Below, one piece after another: positions 54,012 through 62,780 of a stretch of DNA of 64,000 bases. The notes beneath the pieces are model-generated. The model did no database searches. It was not told the origin of the DNA and worked only from the letters and a program-made list of their open reading frames with translations. The stretch is taken from positions 124,001 to 188,000 of the forward strand of contig BOKF01000014.1 in the NCBI GenBank assembly GCA_016860845.1, written 5' to 3'. A program made the translations under genes and the position numbers. The stretch comes from Chloroflexota bacterium. Its GTDB lineage: Bacteria; Chloroflexota; Anaerolineae; 4572-78; J111. Each line of letters starts with the position of its first letter. The first letter of the stretch is position 1.

Positions 54012-55064
54012 ATGCGTAAAATTCTCATTATCGAAGATCGGCGGGAAAATATTGTTTTTATTGCCAACAATATTCTGAAGCCGCTTGGCTACGAAGTCAT
54101 CACGGCCATGGATGGTCCGACCGGCCTGACGAAGGCTCAGGAAGAATCGCCGGACTTAATTATCAGCGATTTAAAGTTACCGGGGTTGGGCGGATTGGAA
54201 GTGATGGAGAAACTGCGCCAGAAGGGCATCAACATTCCCACCATTGTGATGACCTTTCACGGCACGGAGGAGACAGCCGTGCGGGCGCTGCGCCTGGGCG
54301 CGCGCGATTATTTAATTAAGCCGTTTACGGTGGAGGAAATGCAGTCGGCGCTGGAGCGAGCCTTCAAAACGCTGCCGCAGCCGGCTCCCCCGCCCCTCAG
54401 GAAGCTGACCACAGCGCCCCTCGTGCCCAGAGAGCAGGCAGAAGAACCGGCCCGGCTGGCCCAACTGGAACGAGAACTGGCCGAGATGCGCGTCGCGCTG
54501 ACGTCCCGTGATAAACAGATCACCCAGATGAAACAATTGCTGCTCACCCGCAATACACCACCGGCCGCGGCCGAAGGTGGCCCCAACCCGCCTCCCGCCC
54601 CGAAGATTACCACCAACGACGTGCGGATGACGCAGCTCGAGCAGGAACTCATCCAGATGCGGACCGTGCTGGCGGCCCGCGAAAAACAGTTGGTCTACAT
54701 GCAGCAGCAGTTGGCCAATTCGGTCAAGAAGCTGGATATGGCCGAAGCCGCCCAACGCGCGGCGACCTGGGAAGAGGATAATGCTCGTTTGCAGCATGTG
54801 CTGGCTCAATCCAAGCACGTGCTGGGCGAGGCCGAGAAACGGATCCACACGCTGGAGGAGACGGTAACGGCGCAGAAATTACAGATGGGCAAGTACCAGG
54901 AGGAAGCCAAGCGCCTGGCCGACCAGCTTCGCAATTTATCCGAGGCGGTGCGGCTGCTGTCCCAGGACCTGGGGCAGCAGGTGGAACGGATAGGCGCTAT
55001 CACGCCGGGGAGAAGCGGTGGTAAAGATTTACCCCTGATATCAACAAGCGATAGCAAAAAGTAG
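54012..55064 (+). CDS. response regulator with long coiled-coil tail
   Basis: 350 aa. The receiver domain (1-122) has the acidic pocket IIEDRRENI, the phospho-acceptor in LIISDLKLPGLGG, Thr in VMTFHGT and Lys in YLIKPF. The rest is mostly charged coiled coil (EQAEEPARLAQLERELAEMRVAL, QLEQELIQMRTVLAAREKQL) with a Pro-rich break near 195. No DNA-binding or enzymatic output domain is present, so output is probably by protein-protein contact. ATG 54012 follows GGGAGGCCCAC. No kinase adjoins; the hybrid kinase at 57744 is the nearest. Confidence 0.92.
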   Translation: MRKILIIEDRRENIVFIANNILKPLGYEVITAMDGPTGLTKAQEESPDLIISDLKLPGLGGLEVMEKLRQKGINIPTIVMTFHGTEETAVRALRLGARDYLIKPFTVEEMQSALERAFKTLPQPAPPPLRKLTTAPLVPREQAEEPARLAQLERELAEMRVALTSRDKQITQMKQLLLTRNTPPAAAEGGPNPPPAPKITTNDVRMTQLEQELIQMRTVLAAREKQLVYMQQQLANSVKKLDMAEAAQRAATWEEDNARLQHVLAQSKHVLGEAEKRIHTLEETVTAQKLQMGKYQEEAKRLADQLRNLSEAVRLLSQDLGQQVERIGAITPGRSGGKDLPLISTSDSKK

Positions 55065-55150
55065 AGCGCTGAAACCGCAGATGTGACGCAGATTAACGCA
55101 GATTTAATTTGAATATGACTTGCGCAGTTCAAAAGTTTTGCCAAAATTTC

Positions 55151-55229
55151 ACCGCAGACTGCGAAGCGAGCAGAGGTCGCTGAGTTTTTAAAAATTTCTC
55201 TGCGTTCTCGGCGTCTCTGCGGTTTTTTT
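55151..55229 (+). terminator. intrinsic terminator after the response regulator
   Basis: ACCGCAGA (55151) pairs with TCTGCGGT (55216-55223), with inner partial pairing of AGCAGAGGTCGC... to ...TTCTCGGCGTCTC, and TTTTTT follows. Units CGCAGA and TCTCTGCG are typical of a dispersed hairpin repeat that also appears near 22840-22900. Confidence 0.65.
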
Positions 55230-55246
55230 AAGGGGAGGGGGGCATC

Positions 55247-55753
55247 TTGTTTCAAACCCAATTTCGACCGGAGCAGGTTCATCCGACCGCGTTTATTGCC
55301 CAGGGAGCCGTTGTGGTGGGGGATGTGACCCTGGGCGAGGAGACGAGCGTCTGGTTCAACGCCAGCCTGCGGGGCGACAGCACGCCGATCACGATTGGCC
55401 CGCGCAGCAATATCCAGGAGGGCTGCATTTTGCACGCCGACCCCGGCTTTCCGGCGATCATCGGCGCGGGGGTGACGGTGGGCCACGGGGCGGTGGTTCA
55501 CGGGGCGCTAGTGGGGGATAACAGCTTGATTGGTATCCGCGCGGTGCTGCTCAACGGGGTGGTGGTGGGCGAAAACTGCATTGTTGGGGCTGGCGCCCTG
55601 CTGACCCAGGGTAAGGAGTTCCCTCCCGGCTCGCTGATTATGGGCGCGCCGGCCAAAGTGGTGCGCGAACTGACCGCCGAGGAGATCGAGCGCAACCGCC
55701 GGGCGGCGGAGGAGTATGTCAAGCGGTCAAGGGCGTTTATGGGTCATGAGTAG
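55247..55753 (+). CDS. gamma-carbonic anhydrase family protein
   Basis: 168 aa, left-handed beta-helix of hexapeptide repeats. Seen: ASLRGDSTPITIGPRSNIQEGCILHADP with the first His, GVTVGHGAVVHG with the other two zinc His residues, and GAGALLTQGKEFPPGSLIMGAPAKVVREL. These match the YrdA/CaiE/Cam branch, which may hydrate CO2, though many members lack proven activity. The catalytic Glu of Cam is not evident. TTG 55247 follows AGGGGGGCATC. Confidence 0.93.
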   Translation: MFQTQFRPEQVHPTAFIAQGAVVVGDVTLGEETSVWFNASLRGDSTPITIGPRSNIQEGCILHADPGFPAIIGAGVTVGHGAVVHGALVGDNSLIGIRAVLLNGVVVGENCIVGAGALLTQGKEFPPGSLIMGAPAKVVRELTAEEIERNRRAAEEYVKRSRAFMGHE

Positions 55754-55938
55754 AAGGTGATAGGGAAAAGTTCTAGATAAGACTTTTCAGGGGAGGAGTA
55801 TGTGAAAGAGTTCCCCATACTCATTGTTGGGCCACCTCCGTATCTTGCGTATGCTCTATATATTATAATGCTCTTTAAGTGGCCTTACTCTCTCCCTCGT
55901 TTGCCATTGTGCTCCGCCATTATCTGCAGAGGATCGAC

Positions 55939-56535
55939 ATGAAAATCAATTATGTCCTTATCGATTACGAGAATGTCCAACCCAAGGGGCTTGATCTTTT
56001 TAACCAAGAGCATTTCCAAGTGCTTGTTTTTGTTGGTGCTCACCAGACCAAAATCTCGCTCGAAACCGCCGTGGCGCTTCAATGCTTCGGCTTCCGCGCT
56101 CAGTACATCCAAATCTCTGGCAATGGCACCAACTCTCTGGATTTTCATATTGCGTTCTACATTGGCCAACTTTCCGCACAGCAACCAGATGCTTACTTCC
56201 ATATTATCTCAAAAGATGCAGGTTTTGATCCTTTAATTCAACATCTCAAAGCATTAAAGATACGCGTTTGCCGGTCTCGTGATGTTACGGATATCCCGCT
56301 TGTGAAAGCATCAACTGCGACCTCCCAAACGGAAAAGCTTGCGGTTATCATCGCGAACTTCCAGCAGCGCGGCACCTCCAAGCCGAGGACTGTGAAGACC
56401 TTAACCAGTACTCTCAACGCGCTTTTTCAAAAACGCCTTTCTGATGACGAGCTTGGCACACTCATTCAGGACTTGCAACGACAAGGCATTATCACTATTC
56501 AGGATACGCGAGTCAGCTATTCATTACCGGCATAA
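55939..56535 (+). CDS. NYN/PIN-like nuclease with C-terminal winged-helix (OST-HTH-like)
   Basis: 198 aa. The N-terminal PIN-like fold has YVLIDYENVQPKGLDLF (first Asp), NSLDFHIAFYIG (second Asp) and HIISKDAGFDPLIQHL (third Asp), the pattern of the NYN/LabA family of RNases. The C-terminal 65 aa (EKLAVIIANFQQRGTSKPR...IITIQDTRVSYSLP) look like a winged helix of the LOTUS/OST-HTH kind, usually RNA-binding. Codon use is AT-richer than its neighbours, which suggests transfer. ATG 55939 has AGAGGATCGAC upstream. It stands alone. Confidence 0.82.
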   Translation: MKINYVLIDYENVQPKGLDLFNQEHFQVLVFVGAHQTKISLETAVALQCFGFRAQYIQISGNGTNSLDFHIAFYIGQLSAQQPDAYFHIISKDAGFDPLIQHLKALKIRVCRSRDVTDIPLVKASTATSQTEKLAVIIANFQQRGTSKPRTVKTLTSTLNALFQKRLSDDELGTLIQDLQRQGIITIQDTRVSYSLPA

Positions 56536-56552
56536 CCAGTGAGAAGCCATCC

Positions 56553-57521
56553 TTACTGCGGACCCTGCAGCCCCTCTCCCTCCGACTCGCTGCCGGGGGT
56601 GGGTTCGCCGGTGGGTTCCAAAGTGGCGGTAGGGGTTTCGGAGGTGGGTTCAACCGTGGCCGTTGTCTCCGGCTCGGCGGTGGGGGAAGTGAAGCTTTCC
56701 GGGGTAATCACGGTCGTCTCGACGGGGGCGGCGGTGGAGCCGGTCTCCGGTTCAACCGTTTCGAGAGGCTCGGTGGTCACGGTCAGGACGGTCGTTGGGG
56801 TAATGGCGGCGGTGGGTGAAGCTGCCGGGCGGGGCGTTGCGGTGGGCGGCTTATTACTCCACAGGCCCAGGTTTCCGGCCCTGGCCCGCTGTTCGGCTTC
56901 CAGAATTTCGGCCCGGAAACGGGTGTCGGGTTCATTGACGGCGGCCCGAGCCAGGCCCTGCTCGGCCAGGGTAATGCTCAGCAGCTCATCGCCCAGGTAG
57001 ACATAGCGCAGTAAATTCCCCTCGTCGTCGGTGTCGCTCTGGTCGCGTTCCAGGCGCACAACCTTCCTGTTGGTCAGTTTCTGATTCACCTCAAAGGCGA
57101 CAATGCCCCAGGGAACGCTGGGGGTGTTCGGCGGCGCGTCAATGCCGAGATAGCGGACAGTGTAAGTCTGCCCAGGGGCATCTCCTTCCATAATCACGCT
57201 GATCGTATCTCCATCCACAGCGCCGACCACCAGCGCCCGGACCTCGTCGGGCAGGGGGGTGAGTGTAACGGTGGGGCCAGGCGTGAGTTCGGTGGCGGGG
57301 ATGACCCGGGTGCTGACCGGTGTCGGTTTGGCAGTGGGCGCGCCGGTGGGCAGCACGACCGTCTCGGCCCGGTAGAGTGCGCCGGGCGTCGCGGGGGTGG
57401 CTTGAGCGCAGGCGGCCAGGAGGCTGGCCAGAAGGCAAAGCACAGAAAATAGGTAGGTTTTACCAACCCCTGCCCCCAGACGGACCAGAACAAAACTGGA
57501 CTGCTTGAAACTTCTTTTCAT
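56553..57521 (-). CDS. thermonuclease (SNase) family lipoprotein
   Basis: 322 aa. Lipobox LLAAC at about residue 38 with a signal helix (VLCLLASLLAAC). The Thr/Pro spacer leads to the nuclease domain (about 95-225): VDGDTI, VRYLGIDAPP (catalytic Arg and Asp), KVVRLERDQSDTDDEGNLLRYVYL (Glu and Arg) and LGLWSN. It ends in a long Thr/Pro/Glu-rich tail. Probably a secreted Ca-dependent nuclease held on the membrane, for nucleic-acid scavenging. Confidence 0.93.
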   Translation of the reverse strand: MKRSFKQSSFVLVRLGAGVGKTYLFSVLCLLASLLAACAQATPATPGALYRAETVVLPTGAPTAKPTPVSTRVIPATELTPGPTVTLTPLPDEVRALVVGAVDGDTISVIMEGDAPGQTYTVRYLGIDAPPNTPSVPWGIVAFEVNQKLTNRKVVRLERDQSDTDDEGNLLRYVYLGDELLSITLAEQGLARAAVNEPDTRFRAEILEAEQRARAGNLGLWSNKPPTATPRPAASPTAAITPTTVLTVTTEPLETVEPETGSTAAPVETTVITPESFTSPTAEPETTATVEPTSETPTATLEPTGEPTPGSESEGEGLQGPQ

Positions 57522-57660
57522 AATCTTAACCGTTAAGGCGTATTATAACGCCAACAGACTTTCTCAGAAAATTGGCGGTGCTCATTAATTGAACCACTGA
57601 AATTGCTGAAAAGAGCTGAGGACTCTGAAAAAAGCAGGGGGCGAACCAATTCCCAACAAA

Positions 57661-57682
57661 AATCCCGGCGTTAACCGGGATT
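57661..57682 (-). terminator. terminator of the hybrid sensor kinase gene
   Basis: AATCCCGG (57661-57668) and CCGGGATT (57675-57682) form an 8-bp stem. On the minus strand the stem is followed by TTTTTG, fitting an intrinsic terminator downstream of the kinase at 57744. Confidence 0.7.
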
Positions 57683-57706
57683 GAAAAGGTATGGTTGTGA
57701 TTTATG

Positions 57707-57734
57707 GGAGTGAAAAAGTGCACTTTTTCACTCC
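57707..57734. repeat. 28-bp perfect palindrome, AAAGTGCACTTT family
   Basis: GGAGTGAAAAAGTG and CACTTTTTCACTCC meet directly. Same type as 36574-36603. It sits 10 bp after the kinase gene's stop (minus strand). Confidence 0.7.
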
Positions 57735-57743
57735 TTTATGTCA

Positions 57744-58988
57744 TTATTGAGCTGGCAGGATGATGAAAAATTTGCTGCCGGGCAGTGTCTCTGGATCGTA
57801 GCCGCTACTTTCTACCCAAATCCGGCCGTTGTGAGATTCGATTACGCCGCGGGCGATGGTCAAGCCCAGGCCGGCGCCGCCGCCCATAAATTGAGTTTTG
57901 CTGGTGCTGTGCAGCGCGACATTTTCGGCGGTGCTGAATTTCTCAAAAATCAGTTTTTGCTTGTCTAACGCAATGCCAACGCCGGTATCGGTCACGATGA
58001 TCTGCACAAAGGCTTGATCCTCGGCGGCGGTTTTGGGCAAAAGCCGGGCGCTGATACTGATCCGGCCCCCATCCGGGGTATACTTGATGGCATTGCTGAC
58101 AATGCGGGATAAGGCCGAGTGGAGTTGGTTGGTATCGCCATTAATAATCGGTAAATCTTTGGCAATGTCCGTTTCAATGGTGAGGTTGCGCCCGGCGGCG
58201 GCGCGGTTCTGTTCGGTCTCGACCGAATTAAGGATACTCCGCACTGAAACCGGGGCAAATTTTAGATCTTTGTTAGCCAGTTCCATGCGGATCACGCTGA
58301 CCATATCGTCCATAATATCTTTGAGCCGCGCTGCCCCTCTGGCCACGCCGGCCAGCAACTCTTTGGCCGTTTCATCCCCATTAATCGCCGGCAGCATCTG
58401 TAACATCTGGGTGTAGCTATGAATCACCGTCAGGGGGGTGCGCAGTTCGTGGGAAGCAACCGAGATAAAGTTGCTTTTGGCCTCTTCAAAGTGTTTAAGC
58501 CGCTCGTAAGCCACCTTTAAATCGTTTAACTTCCGTTCCAGCTCTTCAATCAGGCCGACATTTTGTTCCTTGAGATAATGTTCGCGTTTGGTTGCCGGCG
58601 CTTCCGGTTTATGGCCGGCAGCGATATATTTGGCCACCGAGGCAATTAACTCTTCAAAATCAAACGGCTTGCTCAGATAGTCATCACAGCCAATGGCTTT
58701 CGCTCGCTCCCGATCATCCAGGACATTACGCGCCGTCAAAGCAATAATCGGCACGGTGGTGAGCTGAGCGAAACTGCGAATGCGAGTTACCGCGGTAAAG
58801 CCATCCAGATCAGGCAGGTTAATATCCATCAAAATCAAATCGGGACGAATCTCGACAGCTTTCTTGATACCCTCCAAGGCGCTGACGGCGTCAACGACCT
58901 GATAACCCTGACTTTCCAGGATGCGTCTGACTAAAATTCTGTTTTCGTGAGTGTCTTCAACGTTTAGAATGGTCGTAGATGTACTCAT
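57744..58988 (-). CDS. receiver-histidine kinase hybrid (REC-HisKA-HATPase)
   Basis: 414 aa. An N-terminal receiver (ILNVEDTHENRILVRRIL, LILMDINLPDLDGFTAV with the phospho-Asp, ALTAR, YLSKPF), a short coiled coil, HisKA with ISVASHELRTPLTVIHS, and HATPase_c (IVSNAIKYTPDGG, DTGVGIALDKQ, GAGLGLTIARGVIESH). A cytosolic kinase with its receiver in front, often regulated by an upstream phospho-donor. ATG 58988 is the family start; the earlier one at 59015 lacks a ribosome-binding site. Its promoter is at 59241. Confidence 0.95.
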   Translation of the reverse strand: MSTSTTILNVEDTHENRILVRRILESQGYQVVDAVSALEGIKKAVEIRPDLILMDINLPDLDGFTAVTRIRSFAQLTTVPIIALTARNVLDDRERAKAIGCDDYLSKPFDFEELIASVAKYIAAGHKPEAPATKREHYLKEQNVGLIEELERKLNDLKVAYERLKHFEEAKSNFISVASHELRTPLTVIHSYTQMLQMLPAINGDETAKELLAGVARGAARLKDIMDDMVSVIRMELANKDLKFAPVSVRSILNSVETEQNRAAAGRNLTIETDIAKDLPIINGDTNQLHSALSRIVSNAIKYTPDGGRISISARLLPKTAAEDQAFVQIIVTDTGVGIALDKQKLIFEKFSTAENVALHSTSKTQFMGGGAGLGLTIARGVIESHNGRIWVESSGYDPETLPGSKFFIILPAQ

Positions 58989-59015
58989 ATCCGGTTTCTG
59001 GACAATTTGATGCAC

Positions 59016-59373
59016 GCAAATAAGTAAAACGAGAATTCGAAGCAGTAAGTGAAATCCGGTTATCTACAAAACAAGGGGTGTTTCGCCTCGATGAATGTGT
59101 CCCTAACTTTGAGGATAAATGTTGGAACAGACTCCTTGAGCCGGTCTTTTGACATGATACCACATCTATCCAAAATGAATATAGGATAACCATCCCAACA
59201 AGAACTGGCTCTTACGTCCTTTATCTTCGGTAATGCCGTCATTATACAACGTTCGAGAGGCACCTTCAAAAACACAAGCAGCGTTTTTAACCAAGTGTTT
59301 TTGGCAAATTCGTCATTCTGAATGGGGAGATTATAATAGTAGCTGAACTATTTTTCACAAGAAATTCAAAGAT
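59016..59373. other. gap between the hybrid kinase and SURF1
   Basis: A 358-bp gap. Short frames on the minus strand (such as 59060-59275) do not look like a known protein. The only clear signal is the kinase promoter at 59241-59269. Confidence 0.4.
59241..59269 (-). promoter_or_regulatory. promoter of the hybrid sensor kinase
   Basis: Minus strand TTGAAG (59269-59264), 17-nt spacer, TATAAT (59246-59241). It would give a leader of about 245 nt before the kinase start, unusually long. Confidence 0.55.
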
Positions 59374-59382
59374 GTGCTAACT

Positions 59383-60129
59383 ATGCGTAAATTAGTGACC
59401 GGGCGCTGGCTGCTCAAACATTTATTAGTCGTGCTCGTATTAATCATGCTGATCAATCTGGGATTATGGCAGCTTCGCCGGCTGGATGAAAAACGGACGT
59501 TCAACCAGAATATGGCTGCCGCTTTCAATCAACCGGCCACTCCCCTCGGCAATAGTCCGATTGATCCGGCGGCGCTTCACTTTCAGCGCGTCGCCGTTAC
59601 CGGCACGTTTGACAACGCCCAGGCGATTGTTATTCGCAATCAGCTCCTCGACGACACCCCTGGCCTGCATCTGGTTACGCCGCTCCGCCTCAAGGACAGC
59701 GATCAGGCGGTGCTGGTTGATCGGGGCTGGATTCCACGGGGCGACTCGGACCCGGACCCGGCTGACTTAACGGCCTACGATCTTCCCGGTGAAGTCACCC
59801 TGGAAGGCATCGCTTACCAAACCCAGACCCGCCCCGGTGGGCTTTCTCCGCTCGACCCGCCCCTCAAGGAAGGTCAGACTCGCCTGGTGGCCTGGTTTCG
59901 GGTGGATATCGAGCGCATCCAGGAACAACTGCCCTACCCGCTCCTGCCTATTTTTATCAGACAACTCCCCGGCTCCCAGGCCGATGCCCCAAATTTACCC
60001 CGCCAGGAAAGCGGGCTGACGCTCGACGAGGGGCCGCACCTGGGTTATGCCCTGCAATGGTTCTCGTTCGCCGCGATTTTGGTGGTCACTTACGCTGTGT
60101 TTCTGCGGCAAGAACTGCGGAAGAGGTGA
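59383..60129 (+). CDS. SURF1 family protein
   Basis: 248 aa; helps assemble cytochrome c oxidase (haem a insertion). Two membrane helices at the ends (KHLLVVLVLIMLINLGLWQL and LQWFSFAAILVVTYAVFL) with the SURF1 core between: LGLWQLRRLDEKRTFN, VAVTGTFDNAQAIVIRNQ, PGLHLVTPLRL and VLVDRGWIPRGD. The conserved C-terminal HLGYALQWFSFA is intact. ATG 59383 gives the usual start; GTG 59374 is possible. No cox genes are in the window. Confidence 0.94.
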   Translation: MRKLVTGRWLLKHLLVVLVLIMLINLGLWQLRRLDEKRTFNQNMAAAFNQPATPLGNSPIDPAALHFQRVAVTGTFDNAQAIVIRNQLLDDTPGLHLVTPLRLKDSDQAVLVDRGWIPRGDSDPDPADLTAYDLPGEVTLEGIAYQTQTRPGGLSPLDPPLKEGQTRLVAWFRVDIERIQEQLPYPLLPIFIRQLPGSQADAPNLPRQESGLTLDEGPHLGYALQWFSFAAILVVTYAVFLRQELRKR

Positions 60130-60170
60130 GGCGAAGAAACGAAGACAAGATAGACTTCAGAAAAATTTTT

Positions 60171-60234
60171 GCCGGGATTAGGGGATTTGGGGATAAAAAT
60201 AAGGAAAGAAATCTCCTAATCCTCTGATCCCGGC
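60171..60234. terminator. bidirectional hairpin between convergent SURF1 and MttB-family genes
   Basis: GCCGGGATTA (60171-60180) pairs with GATCCCGGC (60226-60234), and inner GGGGATTT with AAATCTCC. AAAAATTTTT flanks the left arm. Fits a terminator shared by both converging genes. Confidence 0.6.
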
Positions 60235-60287
60235 CCAAGATGAATGAAAATACTTTCCTGGGCAGTTATATACATTGTCTCTTTGCC

Positions 60288-61814
60288 TCACTGTTCTTCT
60301 CTCCGCGGGCGGGGCCGGCGCGATGAACCTTTAGCTGCCGTCCCGGCCACGCCGGAAGCTTCCACATGAACCTCTGGCAGCGTGTCACTTTCAACCAGGC
60401 CGGATTGGATCAGGCGGCGCATTTCGGCGGCCGCCAGCGGGTCGGTCTCCACGGGCTGGTAGGCGGCTAAAACCCGTTCAACCTCGGCCAGGGTGCGCTG
60501 GTGCAGCGTCGGCTGGCCGGCTTTTTGCCAGTTGTCGCGGTTGAGCCGGTCGAACGTGGGGCCAGGCAAATACATCTCCTCCGTCCAATATTTCAGGGTG
60601 TGATTGGCGACGAGCAGGTGCTGATCCTGCAAAAGCTGGCGCACCAAATCAACTGTGGGTAAATCCTCCATGGGCTTAAAATCGCGAACAAAGTGGAGCG
60701 CCTGGCCGCACAATTCGTTGTCAAACACCAATTTTTCCAGGCTAAAGACCAGCACATAATCCAGCATGCCCGGCCCGGAGACTGAGTTAACCCCGGCCAT
60801 GGCCGCCAGGAGGGCGCTGGCAAAGGCTTCAGCGCCGCCTTGGGCGTCCACAAATTTGCTGTCACTCAAAGCCATGTAAGATTGGGTCGGCAGTCCCAGC
60901 GCCTTGGCCACCTTAACGTAAGCCACATCCACCCGCAGCGATTCAACCGCCGCCATCGGCGACGAGGTCGTTTTCATATGAAAAGCTGCCGGCGCGCCGC
61001 CAAAGAGCAGAGGCGCGCCCGGCTTAATGATCTGGGCCATGGTCAGCCCGGCCAGCACGTCGGCCACGTGCATGACCGTTGCGCCCACGGCGGTGACCGG
61101 AGCGATCAGGCCCATCAAAGTGACCGGGACCAGTTCGATGGGGATGCCCCACTCGACGCAGTCAATCAGGTTTTGGCAGGAGTCGTGGCTGTAGCGGAAC
61201 ATGCCGGTCGGGGTGATGGTAAAAATGCTCATGGGGCGGGCTACCAAATCGGCTTTGCCCCGGCGAAAGAGCTGCATCATTTCGGCCATGCGCGGCGTGC
61301 CATGGGCCGTAAAAGCCCCGGAGACAACCGGTTTGAGCGAGTTGGTCAAACAATGGTACAACCGCCAGGCGTCGGACACCTGGGGTTCGATGTCGCCGGT
61401 GGAAAAGGCGGTGGCCAGGTAAGCAATATGGGGGAGGCCATCGGCCAGGCGGACGTATTCGATAAAGTCGGCGGTGGTCGCAGTGCGGGTCTCGCCGCTG
61501 CGGTGATCCAGCACTTTAACCCCGCTGGAGCCGGGCACAAAATGGACGTTGTCGCCGCCCAGGTAGGCATGCGGGTCGCCGTTACGATTGAATAGGGTAA
61601 ACGAGCGAGGGGTGCTGCCAATCGCGCGATCCACCTCATCGGGGGGAAAAAGAATCCGCTGGCTGGCCGGGTCTTGCTTGAAGCCATGATCCAGCAGCCG
61701 CTCGCGCAGCGTCTGGCCCATCACCTCGACCCCCACCTCGGCCAAGATCTGCTTGGCCTCGACCAAAACCTGTTTGATCAAATTATCTTCGATGATTTCA
61801 AGGGTGGGCTTCAT
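60288..61814 (-). CDS. trimethylamine methyltransferase (MttB) family protein, non-pyrrolysine type
   Basis: 508 aa. It matches the MttB superfamily, whose archetype moves a methyl group from trimethylamine to a corrinoid protein: [53 protein letters not shown] and [18 protein letters not shown]. Catalytic pyrrolysine is encoded by an amber codon in true MttB; here the frame is uninterrupted around [16 protein letters not shown], so it belongs to the non-Pyl branch (MtgB-like glycine betaine or other quaternary amine demethylases). No corrinoid protein or reductive activase gene is near. The C-terminus has a basic tail (RRPRPRREE). Confidence 0.88.
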   Translation of the reverse strand: MKPTLEIIEDNLIKQVLVEAKQILAEVGVEVMGQTLRERLLDHGFKQDPASQRILFPPDEVDRAIGSTPRSFTLFNRNGDPHAYLGGDNVHFVPGSSGVKVLDHRSGETRTATTADFIEYVRLADGLPHIAYLATAFSTGDIEPQVSDAWRLYHCLTNSLKPVVSGAFTAHGTPRMAEMMQLFRRGKADLVARPMSIFTITPTGMFRYSHDSCQNLIDCVEWGIPIELVPVTLMGLIAPVTAVGATVMHVADVLAGLTMAQIIKPGAPLLFGGAPAAFHMKTTSSPMAAVESLRVDVAYVKVAKALGLPTQSYMALSDSKFVDAQGGAEAFASALLAAMAGVNSVSGPGMLDYVLVFSLEKLVFDNELCGQALHFVRDFKPMEDLPTVDLVRQLLQDQHLLVANHTLKYWTEEMYLPGPTFDRLNRDNWQKAGQPTLHQRTLAEVERVLAAYQPVETDPLAAAEMRRLIQSGLVESDTLPEVHVEASGVAGTAAKGSSRRPRPRREEQ

Positions 61815-61829
61815 CAGCAGACCTTACTC

Positions 61830-62624
61830 TCAATTAGGTTGAAACCGGAAAAAGTACCAGACTCTATTTTCAACATTCATATCAATCGTGAACTTATCTG
61901 AAACCTGTTGGCCCTCCCCATTTTCCAGGTAAAAAGTCCAGACACCGGCAATGTAGATCGCGCGGGGTTGTGGTTCAAATTTGATATTGCCGCTCTTGAC
62001 CACGCCACCGGGTGGCGTATGGCCGATACTTTGCCCGGCGGAAAACTCGGACCGGGTTACAATCCCGTCGGGGTCGCTGCCGACAAGACGGAAGCCGGGT
62101 ATCCAGCCATTGTCGCCCCCCTGAACAGCGACCATAATGGACAGAATGTTCGCTTCAGTCGGTTGAGTGTACAGTTCGGCCAGCTTGAACTGCCAGGTGG
62201 GGACCGGCGTAGGGGTCGGGGGCGGCGGCTGGGTCGGCGGGGGGGGTGGGGCCGGGGTGCTGGTTGGAGTTGAGGTGGGAGTCCGCGTGGGCCGCGGTGT
62301 CCGGGTAGGGGTGAGGGTCGGCGTATCGCTTGGAATCGGGGTGAGGGTCGGCGTAGGGGTAACGGTTGGAGTCGGGGTGGCTACAGGGGTGGAGGTAAAA
62401 GTCGGCTGGAGGGTCTTGATAATTTCTACGGTCGGGGTTGGTTCGTCCGCCATCGCGACCAGTTTATCAAACGGGGAAGCCAGGGTGCAGGCGGTTGTGA
62501 ACATCAGCACCAGGAAGACGGGAAGAATGGAAGCTGGGAAGGTCGGTAAAAACCCAATCTTCCAACCTTCCAACCTTCCAACCTGCTGACAACATCTGAA
62601 TTTAATACGTTTTATCTCTTTCAA
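61830..62624 (-). CDS. Thr/Pro-rich lipoprotein
   Basis: 264 aa, not recognised. The signal region (ILPVFLVLMFTTAC, Cys 46) is followed by a Thr/Pro stalk (about 62-142) and a C-terminal domain of about 120 aa, WQFKLAELYTQPTEANILSI...NRVWYFFRFQPN, that may bind an outside ligand. It starts with KEIKRIKFRCCQQVGRLEGWK, which is encoded by a GGAAGGTTGGAAG intergenic repeat, so the start may really be further in. It follows the MttB-family gene's start by 15 nt. Confidence 0.7.
   Translation of the reverse strand: MKEIKRIKFRCCQQVGRLEGWKIGFLPTFPASILPVFLVLMFTTACTLASPFDKLVAMADEPTPTVEIIKTLQPTFTSTPVATPTPTVTPTPTLTPIPSDTPTLTPTRTPRPTRTPTSTPTSTPAPPPPPTQPPPPTPTPVPTWQFKLAELYTQPTEANILSIMVAVQGGDNGWIPGFRLVGSDPDGIVTRSEFSAGQSIGHTPPGGVVKSGNIKFEPQPRAIYIAGVWTFYLENGEGQQVSDKFTIDMNVENRVWYFFRFQPN
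62512..62584. repeat. GGAAGGTTGGAAG repeat inside the lipoprotein N-terminus
   Basis: GGAAGACGGGAAGAATGGAAG (62513-62533) faces CTTCCAACCTTCCAACCTTCC (62559-62579). The same unit occurs at 53702-53765. Here it encodes part of a signal peptide. Confidence 0.55.
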
Positions 62625-62780
62625 GCTAAACTCTTTTCTTCAGCGAAAGGTAAGCCAGCCGGATTGTACGCAAAACAACGGCTTGACACAAATGCAAGGG
62701 GATACAGGTTTGTAAAAACTTTAAGAAAAATCCGGGGAAGTAGTGAGGGGAAAACTACGAGTTAAATTGCCGGGACGACT

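Noticed and set aside
59060..59275. A 71-codon minus-strand frame as a small gene
   Set aside because: No recognisable family and no ribosome-binding site; it overlaps the promoter of the hybrid kinase, so it is probably leader sequence.
60288..61814. Pyrrolysine-encoding amber codon in the MttB-family gene
   Set aside because: The frame is uninterrupted to a normal length and no in-frame TAG occurs before the end.
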